Below, piece by piece: positions 8,372 to 18,299 of a DNA stretch of 64,000 nucleotides. How positions within the stretch are numbered: the first letter of the stretch is position 1; every line of letters begins with the position of its first letter. Location of the stretch: assembly GCF_947501225.1 (NCBI RefSeq), contig NZ_CANMUW010000001.1:434001-498000 (forward strand), read 5' to 3'. Position numbers and translations under genes: made by a program. A model generated the notes under the pieces. That model saw nothing but the letters and a program-made list of their open reading frames with translations. It searched no databases and was not told the origin of the DNA. This DNA is from an uncultured Shewanella sp. Its GTDB lineage: Bacteria > Pseudomonadota > Gammaproteobacteria > Enterobacterales > Shewanellaceae.

Positions 8372-11300
8372 TTTTTTCGCAGACTCTGCGCAAGTGTCGC
8401 ACTCATCATTGCCCGAAGTGCTATGGGCTTAATGATCTTACGCAGGTAGCCATAACCCATGTTCCTGGCCTGTTGAACGACGGCTTCGTCTATGGTCGCA
8501 GTGATCAGTATGCCGGGCAGGGGCAGATCTGATAATGCCTGCAGCTCTGTCATCAGGGCGAGCCCATCCAGGCTGTCATCGAGCTGGTAGTCGACCAGCA
8601 TGATATCTATCTCACTGGCGTGCTTTTTAAATTGCTGCTTTGCCTGCTTGACTGAGCCTGCGCCGTATACCCGACACCTCCAGCCACTGAGCAGCTCAGT
8701 CATACCGGCAAGCACGTTAGGGTCGTTGTCGATACACAGCACATTGACGCCATGCAGGGTCAGGATATCTGCCTCACTTCTCTCGAGCCGTGTGGCAATG
8801 GGCGATGCTATCTCTAAGGTGAGGCTAAAGATACTGCCGTGACCTACCGATGATGAGAGTGTCAGCTGCTGCTTTAAAAGTGAGGCCAGCCCCTGAGCAA
8901 TATTCAGTCCCAGACCCAGACCGTTTACTCCCAGGTGCCCCGATGGCTGCAGTCGGGTAAATTGCTCAAAGATAACCGCCTGCTTGTCCGGCGGGATCCC
9001 GGGGCCGTTGTCTACGACCTGAATCTTGATTCCACTCCCCTGCCGGCGACAACCCAGAAGGATTTTGCCATTGGGGGCATACCTGAAGGCGTTGCTTATC
9101 AGGTTTTGTAAAATTCGCCTTAGCATCACCTTGTCACTCGACACCCAGAGCCTGGTATCCACATGACGAAACTCCACATTGGCATTTTCAGATATCGCGC
9201 CGTACTCATCGACGATGGAGTCCAAAACCTCCTGCAGTGCAAAGCGCTCAATTTCGGGAACCAGGGTGCCACTCTCGATACGGGAGATCTCATTGAGGTC
9301 CAGCAGTAACTCGTTGGCTACTTTCAGCGAGTTGTCTATGTATCCCATCTGCTGCTTCTGTTTTTCGCTGAGCTGGCTACTCTGTACGAAAGCGGATGAG
9401 AACAGACGTGCCGCTGACAGAGGCTGCAACAGATCATGACTGCAGGCTTTCAGGTATTGACTCTTCTTCTGGTGGGCCTGCTCCACCTTTTGAATTGCGT
9501 CGGCAAGCTCTGCGTTGCTCTGCTCCAGGTTGAGATTAGCCTGCTCCAGCTTCCTGGTCCGTTCATAGACTCTGGCTTCGAGATCCAGATTTTTCTCCTT
9601 CAGCAGGTTTTCAGCTTCACGGTACATGGAGATGTCTGAGAAGATCATCACAAAGCCGCCGTCGGGAATAGGGTTCCCCTCGATACGGATCGTCTTGCCG
9701 TCGCTCTGGGTTCTCTCGGTGCTGTGGCGGCTCCCCTGTCGCAGAAATGCCAGACGTCGTTCGACCTGTTGTTCAATATTCTTATTAAACTTTCCCCCGT
9801 GACTCAGGTTATATCGGATGAGCTGGCTCACCGGGCATCCTATGTAGATAAGATCGTCCGGGTAGTTGAACAGCTCCAGATACTGCTTATTCCAGGCGAC
9901 CAGCTTGAGGTCACTGTCGATAACCGATATTCCCTCGCTGGCATTCTCGATGGCGCTGTGAAGTACCGAGCGGCTGAACTCCATTCTATGGCTGGAGGCA
10001 TCTTCGACCAGCTGTGCCACCTCATTGATGGCGATGTCCCGGCCATTGAGGGCACAGGAGATCACCAAACGGGCCGAGGCAGATCCCATCACTTTGGCCA
10101 GCATATTTTCCGTATAGAAGATAAGCGCCTGATTATGGCTGCTCTTGTCAGATGCCAGGGATGCCTGTCGGCTGAAGAGTTCCCTAAACTCCTGCTCTGC
10201 CCGCTCTTCGCCCACGAAACGTGCTACCAACAGCTGCAGATCTTTCGGCTTGATATTCTTCTGGATCCCGGGGGGTAAATTGTCGATATCCGGCCTCTCG
10301 ATAAAGTGTTCATTCTGCATCTGTTCCTGAACGCTCTGTCTGGTGAGCAGTGAAACCAGCCATACCATAAGGATATTCACCAGCAGACCTATCAGGGTTG
10401 CCATGGTCGTCATTGAGTATTCGCTGCCGGCTAGAGGGTGAGGGTAAAACCCCAGTTGCGGCAACATGTTGAGTACCAGCCAAAGACTGAAGCCACTGGA
10501 GATCCCAAGGATGGCTCCGACCAGGGTGACCCTGCGCCATAAGAAGGCGGCAAACAGGGTTGGTCCTATCTGAGCTATGGCCCCGAATGCGACTTCGCCG
10601 AGGGAGGCAAGCGTATCGGGCGGTGCCAGCAAAAACATGCCATAACTCAAGAAGATGACCAGAGACACCAGCGCCTTTCGAATGCTCAACAGGTGTGAGC
10701 GGAAACGGTGAAAGTTGGTGCTCTGGATGTTGCTGAATTTAAACAAGGTTGGAAAGACCACCTCATTGCTCAACATAGTGCTCAAGGCTATCGTGGAGAT
10801 GATGACCATAGAGCTGGCCGCCGAAATGGCTCCCAGAAAACTGAATAAGCCCAGCCAGGCGTGGCCATTGAAGGCGGGCAGGAATAACACATATGCATCG
10901 CTCTTGAGCGAATCGCCGTAAAGCAGGTTACCCGCTTGTCCAAGTGGTGTGGCAAAAAAGGCGAACACTAAAATATAGATGGGGAAGGTCCAGCGGCTCC
11001 ATATGGCGTGCTTCTGCTCCTTGAGTTCGACGATAAGTACCTGAAACTGGCGGGGCAGACAGAGAAATGCACTGAGGACGATGAAGAGCAGGCCGAACAT
11101 GGAGAACAGATTCGGATAATTAAACTGTGTCGAGGCGGGTAGGGTCTCGTTCGCCTGATTCCAGATCTGAAGGGGAGAGTCAAACAGAAAGAATGAGACA
11201 AATATTCCGACAGTCAGGTAGGCGATGAGCTTGACGAAGGACTCGAAGGCGATCGCTAACATCATCCCCGGATGGCGCTCGGTGACGTCGATGGCCCTGA

Positions 11301-11826
11301 CACCGAAGATGATGGTAAATCCTGCCAGAATAACACTCACGATGGCACCTATCTGCCATGAGGACATGAGGTGATCTTGTCGCAATATCTCATAGGAGTT
11401 CACAATCGCTTTCAGCTGCAGGGCGATATAGGGCAGGGTGCCGAACAGGGCGACCAGAGTCACTATGAAGGCCAACAGTTGTGACTTGCCAAAGCGAGCC
11501 GCAAGCAGATCGGCGATAGAGGTGATGTTGAGTTTCAGGCTGACACGTATCAGTCTCTGAATGAAAGGCCAGGCAAAAATAAACAGTAAAATGGGGGCGA
11601 TATACACAGGAAGGTATGAAAAGGAGTTGCTTGCCGCTTGCCCGGCCGTTCCTAAAAATCCCCAGGAGGTGCAATAGACGCCCAGTGAGAGGGCATAGAT
11701 GACCGTGTGTTGTCGATTGACCAGTCTGTTTCGGTACTTATCACCTAAGAAAGCCATCAGGAAGAGCAGACCGATATAGCTGATGCTGATGGTGACTAAG
11801 AGCCAGTTGGGAAACATACGCTTCAA
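8332..11826 (-). CDS. Sodium/solute symporter-hybrid histidine kinase, CrbS-like
   Basis: A 1164-residue inner-membrane sensor. Residues 1-495 form a sodium:solute symporter (SSF/SLC5) core with about 13 hydrophobic segments. Residues 515-600 match the STAC linker seen in such kinases. A PAS domain (about 620-735) and coiled coil (740-790) follow. The HisKA phosphoacceptor is His797 in ACSHDLLQPL; the HATPase has N912 (NLISNAF), DNGPGIP and GLGLGL. A receiver domain (about 1026-1145) has Asp1079 in LVDYQ. CrbS relatives regulate acetyl-CoA synthetase; here the gene neighbours a Liv-type cassette. Its 3' end overlaps the response-regulator gene by 40 bp on the opposite strand. Confidence 0.88.
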   Translation of the reverse strand: MKRMFPNWLLVTISISYIGLLFLMAFLGDKYRNRLVNRQHTVIYALSLGVYCTSWGFLGTAGQAASNSFSYLPVYIAPILLFIFAWPFIQRLIRVSLKLNITSIADLLAARFGKSQLLAFIVTLVALFGTLPYIALQLKAIVNSYEILRQDHLMSSWQIGAIVSVILAGFTIIFGVRAIDVTERHPGMMLAIAFESFVKLIAYLTVGIFVSFFLFDSPLQIWNQANETLPASTQFNYPNLFSMFGLLFIVLSAFLCLPRQFQVLIVELKEQKHAIWSRWTFPIYILVFAFFATPLGQAGNLLYGDSLKSDAYVLFLPAFNGHAWLGLFSFLGAISAASSMVIISTIALSTMLSNEVVFPTLFKFSNIQSTNFHRFRSHLLSIRKALVSLVIFLSYGMFLLAPPDTLASLGEVAFGAIAQIGPTLFAAFLWRRVTLVGAILGISSGFSLWLVLNMLPQLGFYPHPLAGSEYSMTTMATLIGLLVNILMVWLVSLLTRQSVQEQMQNEHFIERPDIDNLPPGIQKNIKPKDLQLLVARFVGEERAEQEFRELFSRQASLASDKSSHNQALIFYTENMLAKVMGSASARLVISCALNGRDIAINEVAQLVEDASSHRMEFSRSVLHSAIENASEGISVIDSDLKLVAWNKQYLELFNYPDDLIYIGCPVSQLIRYNLSHGGKFNKNIEQQVERRLAFLRQGSRHSTERTQSDGKTIRIEGNPIPDGGFVMIFSDISMYREAENLLKEKNLDLEARVYERTRKLEQANLNLEQSNAELADAIQKVEQAHQKKSQYLKACSHDLLQPLSAARLFSSAFVQSSQLSEKQKQQMGYIDNSLKVANELLLDLNEISRIESGTLVPEIERFALQEVLDSIVDEYGAISENANVEFRHVDTRLWVSSDKVMLRRILQNLISNAFRYAPNGKILLGCRRQGSGIKIQVVDNGPGIPPDKQAVIFEQFTRLQPSGHLGVNGLGLGLNIAQGLASLLKQQLTLSSSVGHGSIFSLTLEIASPIATRLERSEADILTLHGVNVLCIDNDPNVLAGMTELLSGWRCRVYGAGSVKQAKQQFKKHASEIDIMLVDYQLDDSLDGLALMTELQALSDLPLPGILITATIDEAVVQQARNMGYGYLRKIIKPIALRAMMSATLAQSLRKNYCASSEKELLSS

Positions 11827-11954
11827 TGAACCTTATTATGGAGTGCTGCTCCTATGCTGAGCAGGTCAAGACCCTGTTTGTTATAAAATTTAACATATCA
11901 TATTTCCACTTCCACTTTATCTCTAATTGCTTTCGACTTAAGTATTAGCCCTTT

Positions 11955-11980
11955 GGTCTTGCGACTTACGGACTAAGACC
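11955..11980. promoter_or_regulatory. Inverted repeat upstream of the porin gene, possible operator
   Basis: GGTCTT at 11955-11960 and AAGACC at 11975-11980 form a 6-bp inverted repeat whose half-sites are about two helical turns apart, 80 bp before the porin start and about 130 bp before the kinase start. The spacing suits a dimeric regulator, perhaps the LuxR-type regulator next door, but no known consensus was matched. Confidence 0.3.
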
Positions 11981-12059
11981 GCTGCATTAATACCTATTCC
12001 CAATTGAGTGAATGCCGGGAATTCTCCATCTTGGCTGCAGACATTAAAGGGGATAGAAG

Positions 12060-13100
12060 ATGCTTATTTCTAAAATTAAAAAGATCGCGTTAGCGGGTTC
12101 AATGTGTATATTTGCCGGTTCAGCCATGGCCGGATATGACTTCAAGGTCGGCGAAGATGGCAAGATCAGTTTCGGCGGTTATCTCAAGGTCGATGCGCGC
12201 TATGTTAACGGAGACGTTGCCTATCGTGATTTTTGGATCGGCACAGGGACTCCACTGGCCGAAGATGCGTCACAGTTCAGAATTTTTGCTAACGAGTCAC
12301 GCTTTAACACCAAGTATGTCCATGGTGACGTGACTGGCTTTATCGAGATGGACTTTCTGGGTGGCGGCGGTAATCAGGTGGTCTCCAACTCGGCTAATCC
12401 ACGCATTCGTCACGCCTTCATCAAATACCAAGGGATCACGGCAGGTCAGACATGGACAACCTTCATGAATACCAGTGCGATACCTGAAACGGCCGACTTT
12501 GCCGGCGCAACCGTAGGTTTGGCCTTTATTCGTCAGGGACAGGTACGCTTCGATGCAGGTAACTTCCAGTTCTCTGTTGAAAACCCGGAGAGCGTAGGCG
12601 GTGATACTGCCAACGATGATCTCCCCGATGTGGTCGCCCGCTATAACATCAAGGGTGATTGGGGCAATGTGTCGATATCGGCGCTGGGTCGTAGTCTCAA
12701 TACCACCATGGGCAACAGCGAAACGGCCTTCGGTGGTTCGATAGCAGGACGTATCAAGACCTTTGGTAAAGACGATTTCAGGTTTCAATTCCACCAGGGT
12801 GAAGTGGGCCGCTATGTAGGTGTAGGCACCGCCTCAGATCTTATCGGCGAAGAGGTTGAAAGCACCACCTCCTATCTTGCTGCATATCGCCATTACTGGA
12901 CCGACACACTGAGAAGTACCGTCTTGTATGGCCGCGTTGAAACAGACCTGGCCGATGCCGAGCGTACTCAGTGGAGTGTCAACCTGTTTCAAAACCTGAC
13001 TCCCCAACTTGCCGTCGGATTTGAGGTCGGCAACTTTGAAATGGGCGACAAGAATGTTGACTCAGATTATGCACAGCTATCAATGAGATACGCACTCTAA
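12060..13100 (+). CDS. DcaP-like trimeric outer-membrane porin
   Basis: Outer-membrane channel. A signal peptide of about 24 residues ends FAGSAMA before GYDFKV. The mature protein begins with the KISFGGYLKVDARYVNGD strand typical of DcaP-family porins, has alternating amphipathic strands throughout, and ends in LSMRYAL with a C-terminal aromatic two residues from the end. DcaP relatives pass negatively charged organic acids, which fits the Liv-type transporter and CoA ligases downstream. A good terminator follows, so it forms its own transcript apart from the cassette, at least partly. Confidence 0.82.
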   Translation: MLISKIKKIALAGSMCIFAGSAMAGYDFKVGEDGKISFGGYLKVDARYVNGDVAYRDFWIGTGTPLAEDASQFRIFANESRFNTKYVHGDVTGFIEMDFLGGGGNQVVSNSANPRIRHAFIKYQGITAGQTWTTFMNTSAIPETADFAGATVGLAFIRQGQVRFDAGNFQFSVENPESVGGDTANDDLPDVVARYNIKGDWGNVSISALGRSLNTTMGNSETAFGGSIAGRIKTFGKDDFRFQFHQGEVGRYVGVGTASDLIGEEVESTTSYLAAYRHYWTDTLRSTVLYGRVETDLADAERTQWSVNLFQNLTPQLAVGFEVGNFEMGDKNVDSDYAQLSMRYAL

Positions 13101-13111
13101 ACGCTCCATTT

Positions 13112-13140
13112 AGGGGTGGGGAAACCCACCTCTCTTTTTT
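13112..13140 (+). terminator. Rho-independent terminator after the porin gene
   Basis: A 9-bp stem (13112-13120 with 13125-13133, one G-U pair) closes a GAAA tetraloop and is followed by CTTTTTT. It lies 11 bp after the porin stop codon. Confidence 0.85.
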
Positions 13141-13280
13141 AGATACATTGCTTTAGAACGACTAGCACTATTGCAAATCGCCGGACAAATCATCACACAG
13201 GTTCTCATGTGCAATGCAGGGCTAGTATCCATCATCGCTGTGACATTAATGAATAGAACCTAAGTTCAAGGAGTATGGGT

Positions 13281-14078
13281 GTGACAGAAACTATCCTGAA
13301 AGTAGACCAGATCTCACTCGCATTTGGTGGTGTTAAGGCACTGACCGATGTGAGCTTTGAGGTAAACAAGGGCGAGGTGTTTTCCATTATCGGCCCCAAC
13401 GGAGCGGGGAAGACATCTATGCTCAACTGCATCTCGGGCCGCTATCGTCCCAACAGAGGGGCTATTCATTTTGACAACACAGATGTGACCAATCTCAGGC
13501 CCAATGACAGGGCCGACCTTGGAATCGGCCGAACTTTCCAAAATCTCGCCCTCTTCGGCCATATGTCGGTGTTGGACAACATCATGGTTGGCCGTCATCA
13601 CCTGATGAAGAATAACTGGTTAACCGGCCCACTTTATTGGGCTTCTCCTGCCCAGAGTGAGGAGTTGGCTCACCGTCGCCAGGTTGAAGAGATCATCGAT
13701 TTTCTGGATATCTCACATGTGCGCAAGGCCGTGGCCGGCACGCTCTCATACGGATTACGCAAAAGGGTCGAGCTGGCGCGCGCCATCGCCCTGAAGCCCA
13801 AACTTATTCTGCTCGATGAGCCTATGGCCGGAATGAATCTGGAAGAGAAAGAGGATATGGCACGTTACATACTCGATCTCAATGAGGAGTTCGGCATCAC
13901 AGTGGTCATGATTGAGCATGATATGGGTGTGGTGATGGATATCTCTCATCAGGTCATGGTGCTGGACTTCGGGAAGAAACTGATATGTGGCCTCCCCGAT
14001 GAGGTGATGGCAGATGAACATGTGAGACAGGCTTACCTGGGGTTAGAAGAAAACGAGCAGTTACAGGAGGTAGGCTAA
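13281..14078 (+). CDS. Liv-type ABC transporter ATP-binding protein (LivG-like)
   Basis: Cytosolic ATPase of a branched-chain-amino-acid-type (HAAT family) importer. It has Walker A GPNGAGKT (about 38-45), the Q-loop in IGRTFQNLALF, signature LSYGLRKRVELARA, Walker B LILLDEP, and H-loop MIEHDMGVVM. GTG 13281 is preferred since AAGGAG ends 7 bp before it; ATG 13275 would leave only 1 bp. It is the first gene of a cassette that also encodes two permeases, a second ATPase, a binding protein and two CoA ligases. It overlaps the next gene by 1 bp. The substrate is not evident. Confidence 0.9.
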   Translation: MTETILKVDQISLAFGGVKALTDVSFEVNKGEVFSIIGPNGAGKTSMLNCISGRYRPNRGAIHFDNTDVTNLRPNDRADLGIGRTFQNLALFGHMSVLDNIMVGRHHLMKNNWLTGPLYWASPAQSEELAHRRQVEEIIDFLDISHVRKAVAGTLSYGLRKRVELARAIALKPKLILLDEPMAGMNLEEKEDMARYILDLNEEFGITVVMIEHDMGVVMDISHQVMVLDFGKKLICGLPDEVMADEHVRQAYLGLEENEQLQEVG

Positions 14079-16042
14079 TGAATATGCCTAGTGCAGCGTC
14101 ATCCAATAACTTTGACATGGGTGATATGGATACCTTTCCAAAGATCCTCAGACATAACGCCACCCTCTGGCCCGATGATGTTGCCATGCGGGAGAAGGAG
14201 TTTGGGATCTGGAGTGAGTTCACCTGGATGGATTACCACAACAGGGTGAAGTGGATGACCCTGGCTTTGTCGTCTATGGGGATAGAGGCAAACAGCACCA
14301 TCGCCCTGCTGGGCGACAACCGACCCGAGTGGGTATGGGGGGAGGTGGCAGCCCATGCGATGAGCTGTTACTCACTGGGGATCTATCAGGACTCTCTGCA
14401 TGAAGAGGTGGCCTACCTGCTTAACCGGAGTAATGCCAGTGTGGTGATTGCCGAGGATGAGGAGCAGTGTGACAAGTTACTTGAGCTCGAAGAGGGGATC
14501 CCCGGCGTCAAATATATTGTCTATTGTGATCCAAGAGGCATGCGTAAATATGATGATCCCCGTCTCATCAGCGTGGAAGATATCTATGCATTGGGACAGC
14601 GAATCGACACCGAAACGCCCAGGCTCTTCGATGCATTCGTCGATGCCGGTAAAGCCGAAAATATCGCCATCTACTGCACCACATCGGGGACAACTTCTAA
14701 GCCGAAAATCGTGTTGCTTCAAGGTAGTAAGTTTATCGACCACTGCTGCTCATATCTGCGTGCCGATCCACGAGCCCCCGGTGATAACTATGTCTCTGTG
14801 TTGCCTCTGCCCTGGATCATGGAGCAGGTGTATGCGGTGGGCCAGGCGCTGATTGCCAGGCAGATCGTGAATTTCGTAGAAGAGCAGGAGACCATGATGG
14901 CCGATCTGCGTGAAATCGGCCCCAGCTTTGTCCTGCTCGCCCCCAGAGTGTGGGAGGGGATACTGGCTGATGTGCAGGCGAGAATGATGGACTCCTCACC
15001 TCTGAAGCAGGCGCTATTCAATTTCGCCATGAACCGGGCGCAGAAGCGCTTAGCGCAGGGGCGAAAGTCACGCCTGGCCGAGGTGCTGCTGATGAAGGCG
15101 CTGCGAGACAGACTAGGTTTTTCATTTTTAAAGTCCGCCGCTACCGGTGGTGCCGCCATGGGACCCGATACCTTTCGCTTCTTCCAGAGTATCGGCGTAC
15201 CCCTGCGTCAGCTCTATGGTCAGACCGAGATGTGCGGAGCCTATACGATTCATAAGGAAGATGATGTGGATTATGACAGCGTTGGTGTCGCATTCGACAG
15301 CGCAGAGGTGAAGGTGATCAACTGTGACAGCGAGGGCGTGGGTGAGGTGGTCGCGAAAACCTTAGGCATGTTCAACGGCTATCTGGGGGATCAGGAGGCG
15401 TTTGACGAAGATGTGAAGCATGGGTGGATGCACACGGGCGATGCGGGGTACTTCAAGCCCTCCGGCCACCTTGTGGTTATCGACAGAATTAAAGATCTGG
15501 CCAGAACGAGTCACGGTATCCAGTATTCGCCTCAATATATCGAGAATAAGCTTAAGTTCTCATCATTTATCGGTGAGGCGGTGATCTTAGGTAAAGAGCG
15601 GCCCTATCTGTCGGCCATCTTATGCATACGTTTCAGCATCGTCTCTAAATGGGCCGAGCAACGTGGCCTGGCTTTCACTAACTACACTAACCTGTCCTCG
15701 CTGCCCGAGGTCTATGAGAAGCTGTCTGAGGAGGTTGAGGCCGTCAATCAGACCCTGCCCGATGCCCAGAAGATCAGTAAGTTTATCCTGCTCTACAAGG
15801 AGCTCGATGCCGATGATGGTGAGCTGACCCGAACCCGTAAGGTGAGGCGTGGCGTGATAGCCGAAAAGTATGGTGACATCATCTCATCTATCTATAACGA
15901 TAAACCCCATGTGGATATCGATACCGTGATCACCTTTCAGGATGGCAGTAAATCCCGAATTCAGACCCAACTTAAGGTGGCATCGGTTATCGATACAGCA
16001 AGTGTATCCGAGTCACAAATAGAGCAGAGGAGAGCGTCATGA
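14078..16042 (+). CDS. AMP-dependent acyl-CoA synthetase, long-chain type
   Basis: Adenylate-forming ligase predicted to convert an imported carboxylic acid to its CoA thioester with ATP. The P-loop CTTSGTTSKPK is at about 206-216, the A5 motif RQLYGQTEMCGAY follows, and GWMHTGDAGYF plus DRIKDLARTSHG form the later core motifs. At 654 residues it matches the FadD15-like or long-chain group more than short-chain ligases. It lies between the ATPase (1-bp overlap) and permease (ATGA overlap) genes of the importer, an arrangement that suggests coupling of uptake to activation. Specificity cannot be read from sequence. Confidence 0.88.
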   Translation: MNMPSAASSNNFDMGDMDTFPKILRHNATLWPDDVAMREKEFGIWSEFTWMDYHNRVKWMTLALSSMGIEANSTIALLGDNRPEWVWGEVAAHAMSCYSLGIYQDSLHEEVAYLLNRSNASVVIAEDEEQCDKLLELEEGIPGVKYIVYCDPRGMRKYDDPRLISVEDIYALGQRIDTETPRLFDAFVDAGKAENIAIYCTTSGTTSKPKIVLLQGSKFIDHCCSYLRADPRAPGDNYVSVLPLPWIMEQVYAVGQALIARQIVNFVEEQETMMADLREIGPSFVLLAPRVWEGILADVQARMMDSSPLKQALFNFAMNRAQKRLAQGRKSRLAEVLLMKALRDRLGFSFLKSAATGGAAMGPDTFRFFQSIGVPLRQLYGQTEMCGAYTIHKEDDVDYDSVGVAFDSAEVKVINCDSEGVGEVVAKTLGMFNGYLGDQEAFDEDVKHGWMHTGDAGYFKPSGHLVVIDRIKDLARTSHGIQYSPQYIENKLKFSSFIGEAVILGKERPYLSAILCIRFSIVSKWAEQRGLAFTNYTNLSSLPEVYEKLSEEVEAVNQTLPDAQKISKFILLYKELDADDGELTRTRKVRRGVIAEKYGDIISSIYNDKPHVDIDTVITFQDGSKSRIQTQLKVASVIDTASVSESQIEQRRAS

Positions 16043-16932
16043 ACTTTGAATTACTAATGCAGCTCATCATCAATGGCCTGATTGTCGGGCTACTTTATGG
16101 TGTTGTGGGCATGTGCTTTGTCTTAGTCTATAAATCGACTCAGATCGTAAACTTCGCTCAGGGGGAGTTTCTACTGGTGGGTGCCTGGGTGTGTTGGGCA
16201 TTTTTAATCTATATGGAGTTACCGTTTGTGGTCGGCTTCCTGCTGACATTGGGCTTTATGGCGCTGTTCGGCGTGCTGCTGCAGATGATCGTGCTGCGTC
16301 CCATGATAGGAGAGCCGATTATCTCGGTCATCATGGTGACCATAGGTCTGTCGATATTCTTTCAGTCGTTAACTAAATGGATCTTCGGCGTCTCGCCTCA
16401 GAGTTACCCTCAGGTCTTCGATACTCAGTCTGTCTCCATCTTCGGACTCAATATCGAGCTTGCCTATCTGATGAGCACTATCATAGCCCTGTGTATCATG
16501 GTGGGATTTTTCTTCTTCTTTAAATACTCCAAGCATGGTTTGGCGATGCGGGCGACCGCATTCGATCAACAGGTCGCCCAGAGTCTGGGGATCTCAGTTA
16601 AACAGGTGTTCGCCATGAGCTGGGGCATCGCCGCCACAGTTTCTGCCACGGCCGGCGTGGTGATAGGCATGGTTAACGGCGTTTCGGACTCACTCTCATC
16701 TATCGGCATCAAGGTGTTCCCGGCGGTGATTTTAGGCGGATTGGATTCTATCGTCGGCGCCATCGTCGGCGGCGTGGTCATCGGTGTGTTAGAGAATATT
16801 GCCGAATTTTTCGATAGTCAGTTCCTGCATATAGGCAACATGTACGACATCGCACCGTTTTACGTGCTGTTAGTGATCCTCTGGTTTAAGCCCTATGGCC
16901 TGTTTGGTACCCGGGATATTGAGCGTATCTAG
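16039..16932 (+). CDS. Liv-type ABC transporter permease (LivH-like)
   Basis: Inner-membrane permease of about eight hydrophobic helices. The family motif NFAQGEFLLVGAW is near residue 38, with the usual LGGLDSIVGAIVGGVVIGVLEN stretch near 235-255 that contacts the ATPases. Its ATG overlaps the ligase stop by 4 bp, so translation is coupled. The 297-residue length is standard for LivH proteins. Confidence 0.9.
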   Translation: MNFELLMQLIINGLIVGLLYGVVGMCFVLVYKSTQIVNFAQGEFLLVGAWVCWAFLIYMELPFVVGFLLTLGFMALFGVLLQMIVLRPMIGEPIISVIMVTIGLSIFFQSLTKWIFGVSPQSYPQVFDTQSVSIFGLNIELAYLMSTIIALCIMVGFFFFFKYSKHGLAMRATAFDQQVAQSLGISVKQVFAMSWGIAATVSATAGVVIGMVNGVSDSLSSIGIKVFPAVILGGLDSIVGAIVGGVVIGVLENIAEFFDSQFLHIGNMYDIAPFYVLLVILWFKPYGLFGTRDIERI

Positions 16933-17008
16933 GCGGGTTCGAGCAGACATTCAGATTAATTTAAACACATTTTTTAGTGGGCAGTAGATAGAGCTCAAGG
17001 AGTTTTTT

Positions 17009-18082
17009 ATGTCTAGTTTGGCAATGCGTCCTTGCGGGGATTTCAGAACCAGTTACAAGAAAGACAATACGATTTTTGAAACCAAGACGATACGTCTGGT
17101 GGCTATCGCCGCCATCGCTGTCGCTTGTTTGGCGCCGTTTGTGTTGGATGGCTATTTCTTAACCCTGTTTATTCAGGTCTCCTATTTAGGGATCGCGGCG
17201 CTGGGACTCAATATCTTAGTCGGCTTTACCGGACAGATCTCTTTGGGCCATGGTGCCTTCTTCGGCTTCGGCGCATTCGCATCGGCCTGGCTTAATACCA
17301 GCTTTAATATTCCGGTTGCCCTGTGTATTCCATTGGCAGGCTTTTTGACAATGGCGGTCGGCATGATGTTTGGTATGCCCGCCGCGCGTATCAAGGGGCT
17401 CTACTTGGCCATTGCGACACTGGCGGCCCAATTTATTATCGAGGACTTTTTTGCACGCGCCGAGTGGTTTTCCGGTGGCTCTGCCGGTTCCATGGCATCG
17501 CCGGTGAACCTGTTTGGCTTCGAGTTCGATACCGACCAGAGCTTCTACTATATCGCGCTGTTTGCCCTGGTGTTCATGTATATCTGGGGTTGTAATCTGA
17601 TGCGCAGCCGGGATGGACGAGCGTTTGTGGCGGTACGTGATCACTATCTTTCGGCCGAGATCATGGGGGTGAAGTTGAACAAGTATCGCCTGCTGTCATT
17701 CGGGATCTCCTCTTTCTATGCGGGGATTGGCGGTGCGTTATATGCCCACTACCTGGGTTATGTGTCGGCAGAGGGCTTCACCATCTTCATGTCGATACAG
17801 TTTCTGGCGATGATCATCATCGGCGGTCTGGGTTCGATTAAGGGAACCCTGATGGGGGTCATCTTTATGGTATTGCTTCCGGAGATGCTGGAGGCGGGTG
17901 TCGGACTGATGAAATACACCGACTGGGGCAACACCCCTATGGTGACCGACGGCTTAGCCTATATCAAAGAGATGGCTATCGGCCTGGTGATCATTCTGTT
18001 TCTGATCTTCGAGCCGGAGGGGCTCGCTCACCGCTGGGCGCAGATTAAGAACTATTGGAAGTTTTATCCCTTCTCTTATTAG
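17009..18082 (+). CDS. Liv-type ABC transporter permease (LivM-like)
   Basis: Second inner-membrane permease subunit, pairing with the LivH-like protein. After a 25-residue charged N-terminus there are about nine hydrophobic segments, with NILVGFTGQISLGHGAFFGFGA (about 69-90) and IGGLGSIKGTLMGVIFM typical of LivM. AAGGAG lies 6 bp upstream of the ATG. At 357 residues it is of ordinary length for this family. Confidence 0.9.
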   Translation: MSSLAMRPCGDFRTSYKKDNTIFETKTIRLVAIAAIAVACLAPFVLDGYFLTLFIQVSYLGIAALGLNILVGFTGQISLGHGAFFGFGAFASAWLNTSFNIPVALCIPLAGFLTMAVGMMFGMPAARIKGLYLAIATLAAQFIIEDFFARAEWFSGGSAGSMASPVNLFGFEFDTDQSFYYIALFALVFMYIWGCNLMRSRDGRAFVAVRDHYLSAEIMGVKLNKYRLLSFGISSFYAGIGGALYAHYLGYVSAEGFTIFMSIQFLAMIIIGGLGSIKGTLMGVIFMVLLPEMLEAGVGLMKYTDWGNTPMVTDGLAYIKEMAIGLVIILFLIFEPEGLAHRWAQIKNYWKFYPFSY

Positions 18083-18299
18083 GGGGCCATTTTCTTACCG
18101 AGAGTTACCCGCTCTCTTATCCGTAGCTTAGCGCTGCTAAAGGCGGGACTGTTCGTTTCAAGCAGTGTAACAGCAAGCCGCAGAAGGACTTTGTTAAGTA
18201 GCCGAAGCCATTTGCTAACGATTAACCATTAACTCGTAACGATAAACTTCTAACTATAACAGGTACCGGCAATCAGCCACTATATTGAAGGAATATGAC

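Noticed and set aside
12297..12794. 165-codon frame antisense to the porin gene
   Set aside because: Shadow of a strongly supported porin frame; no SD and no family resemblance.
18100..18116. GAGAG/CTCTC hairpin between livM-like and binding-protein genes as a terminator
   Set aside because: Only 5 bp of stem and no T-run; at most a weak mRNA structure.
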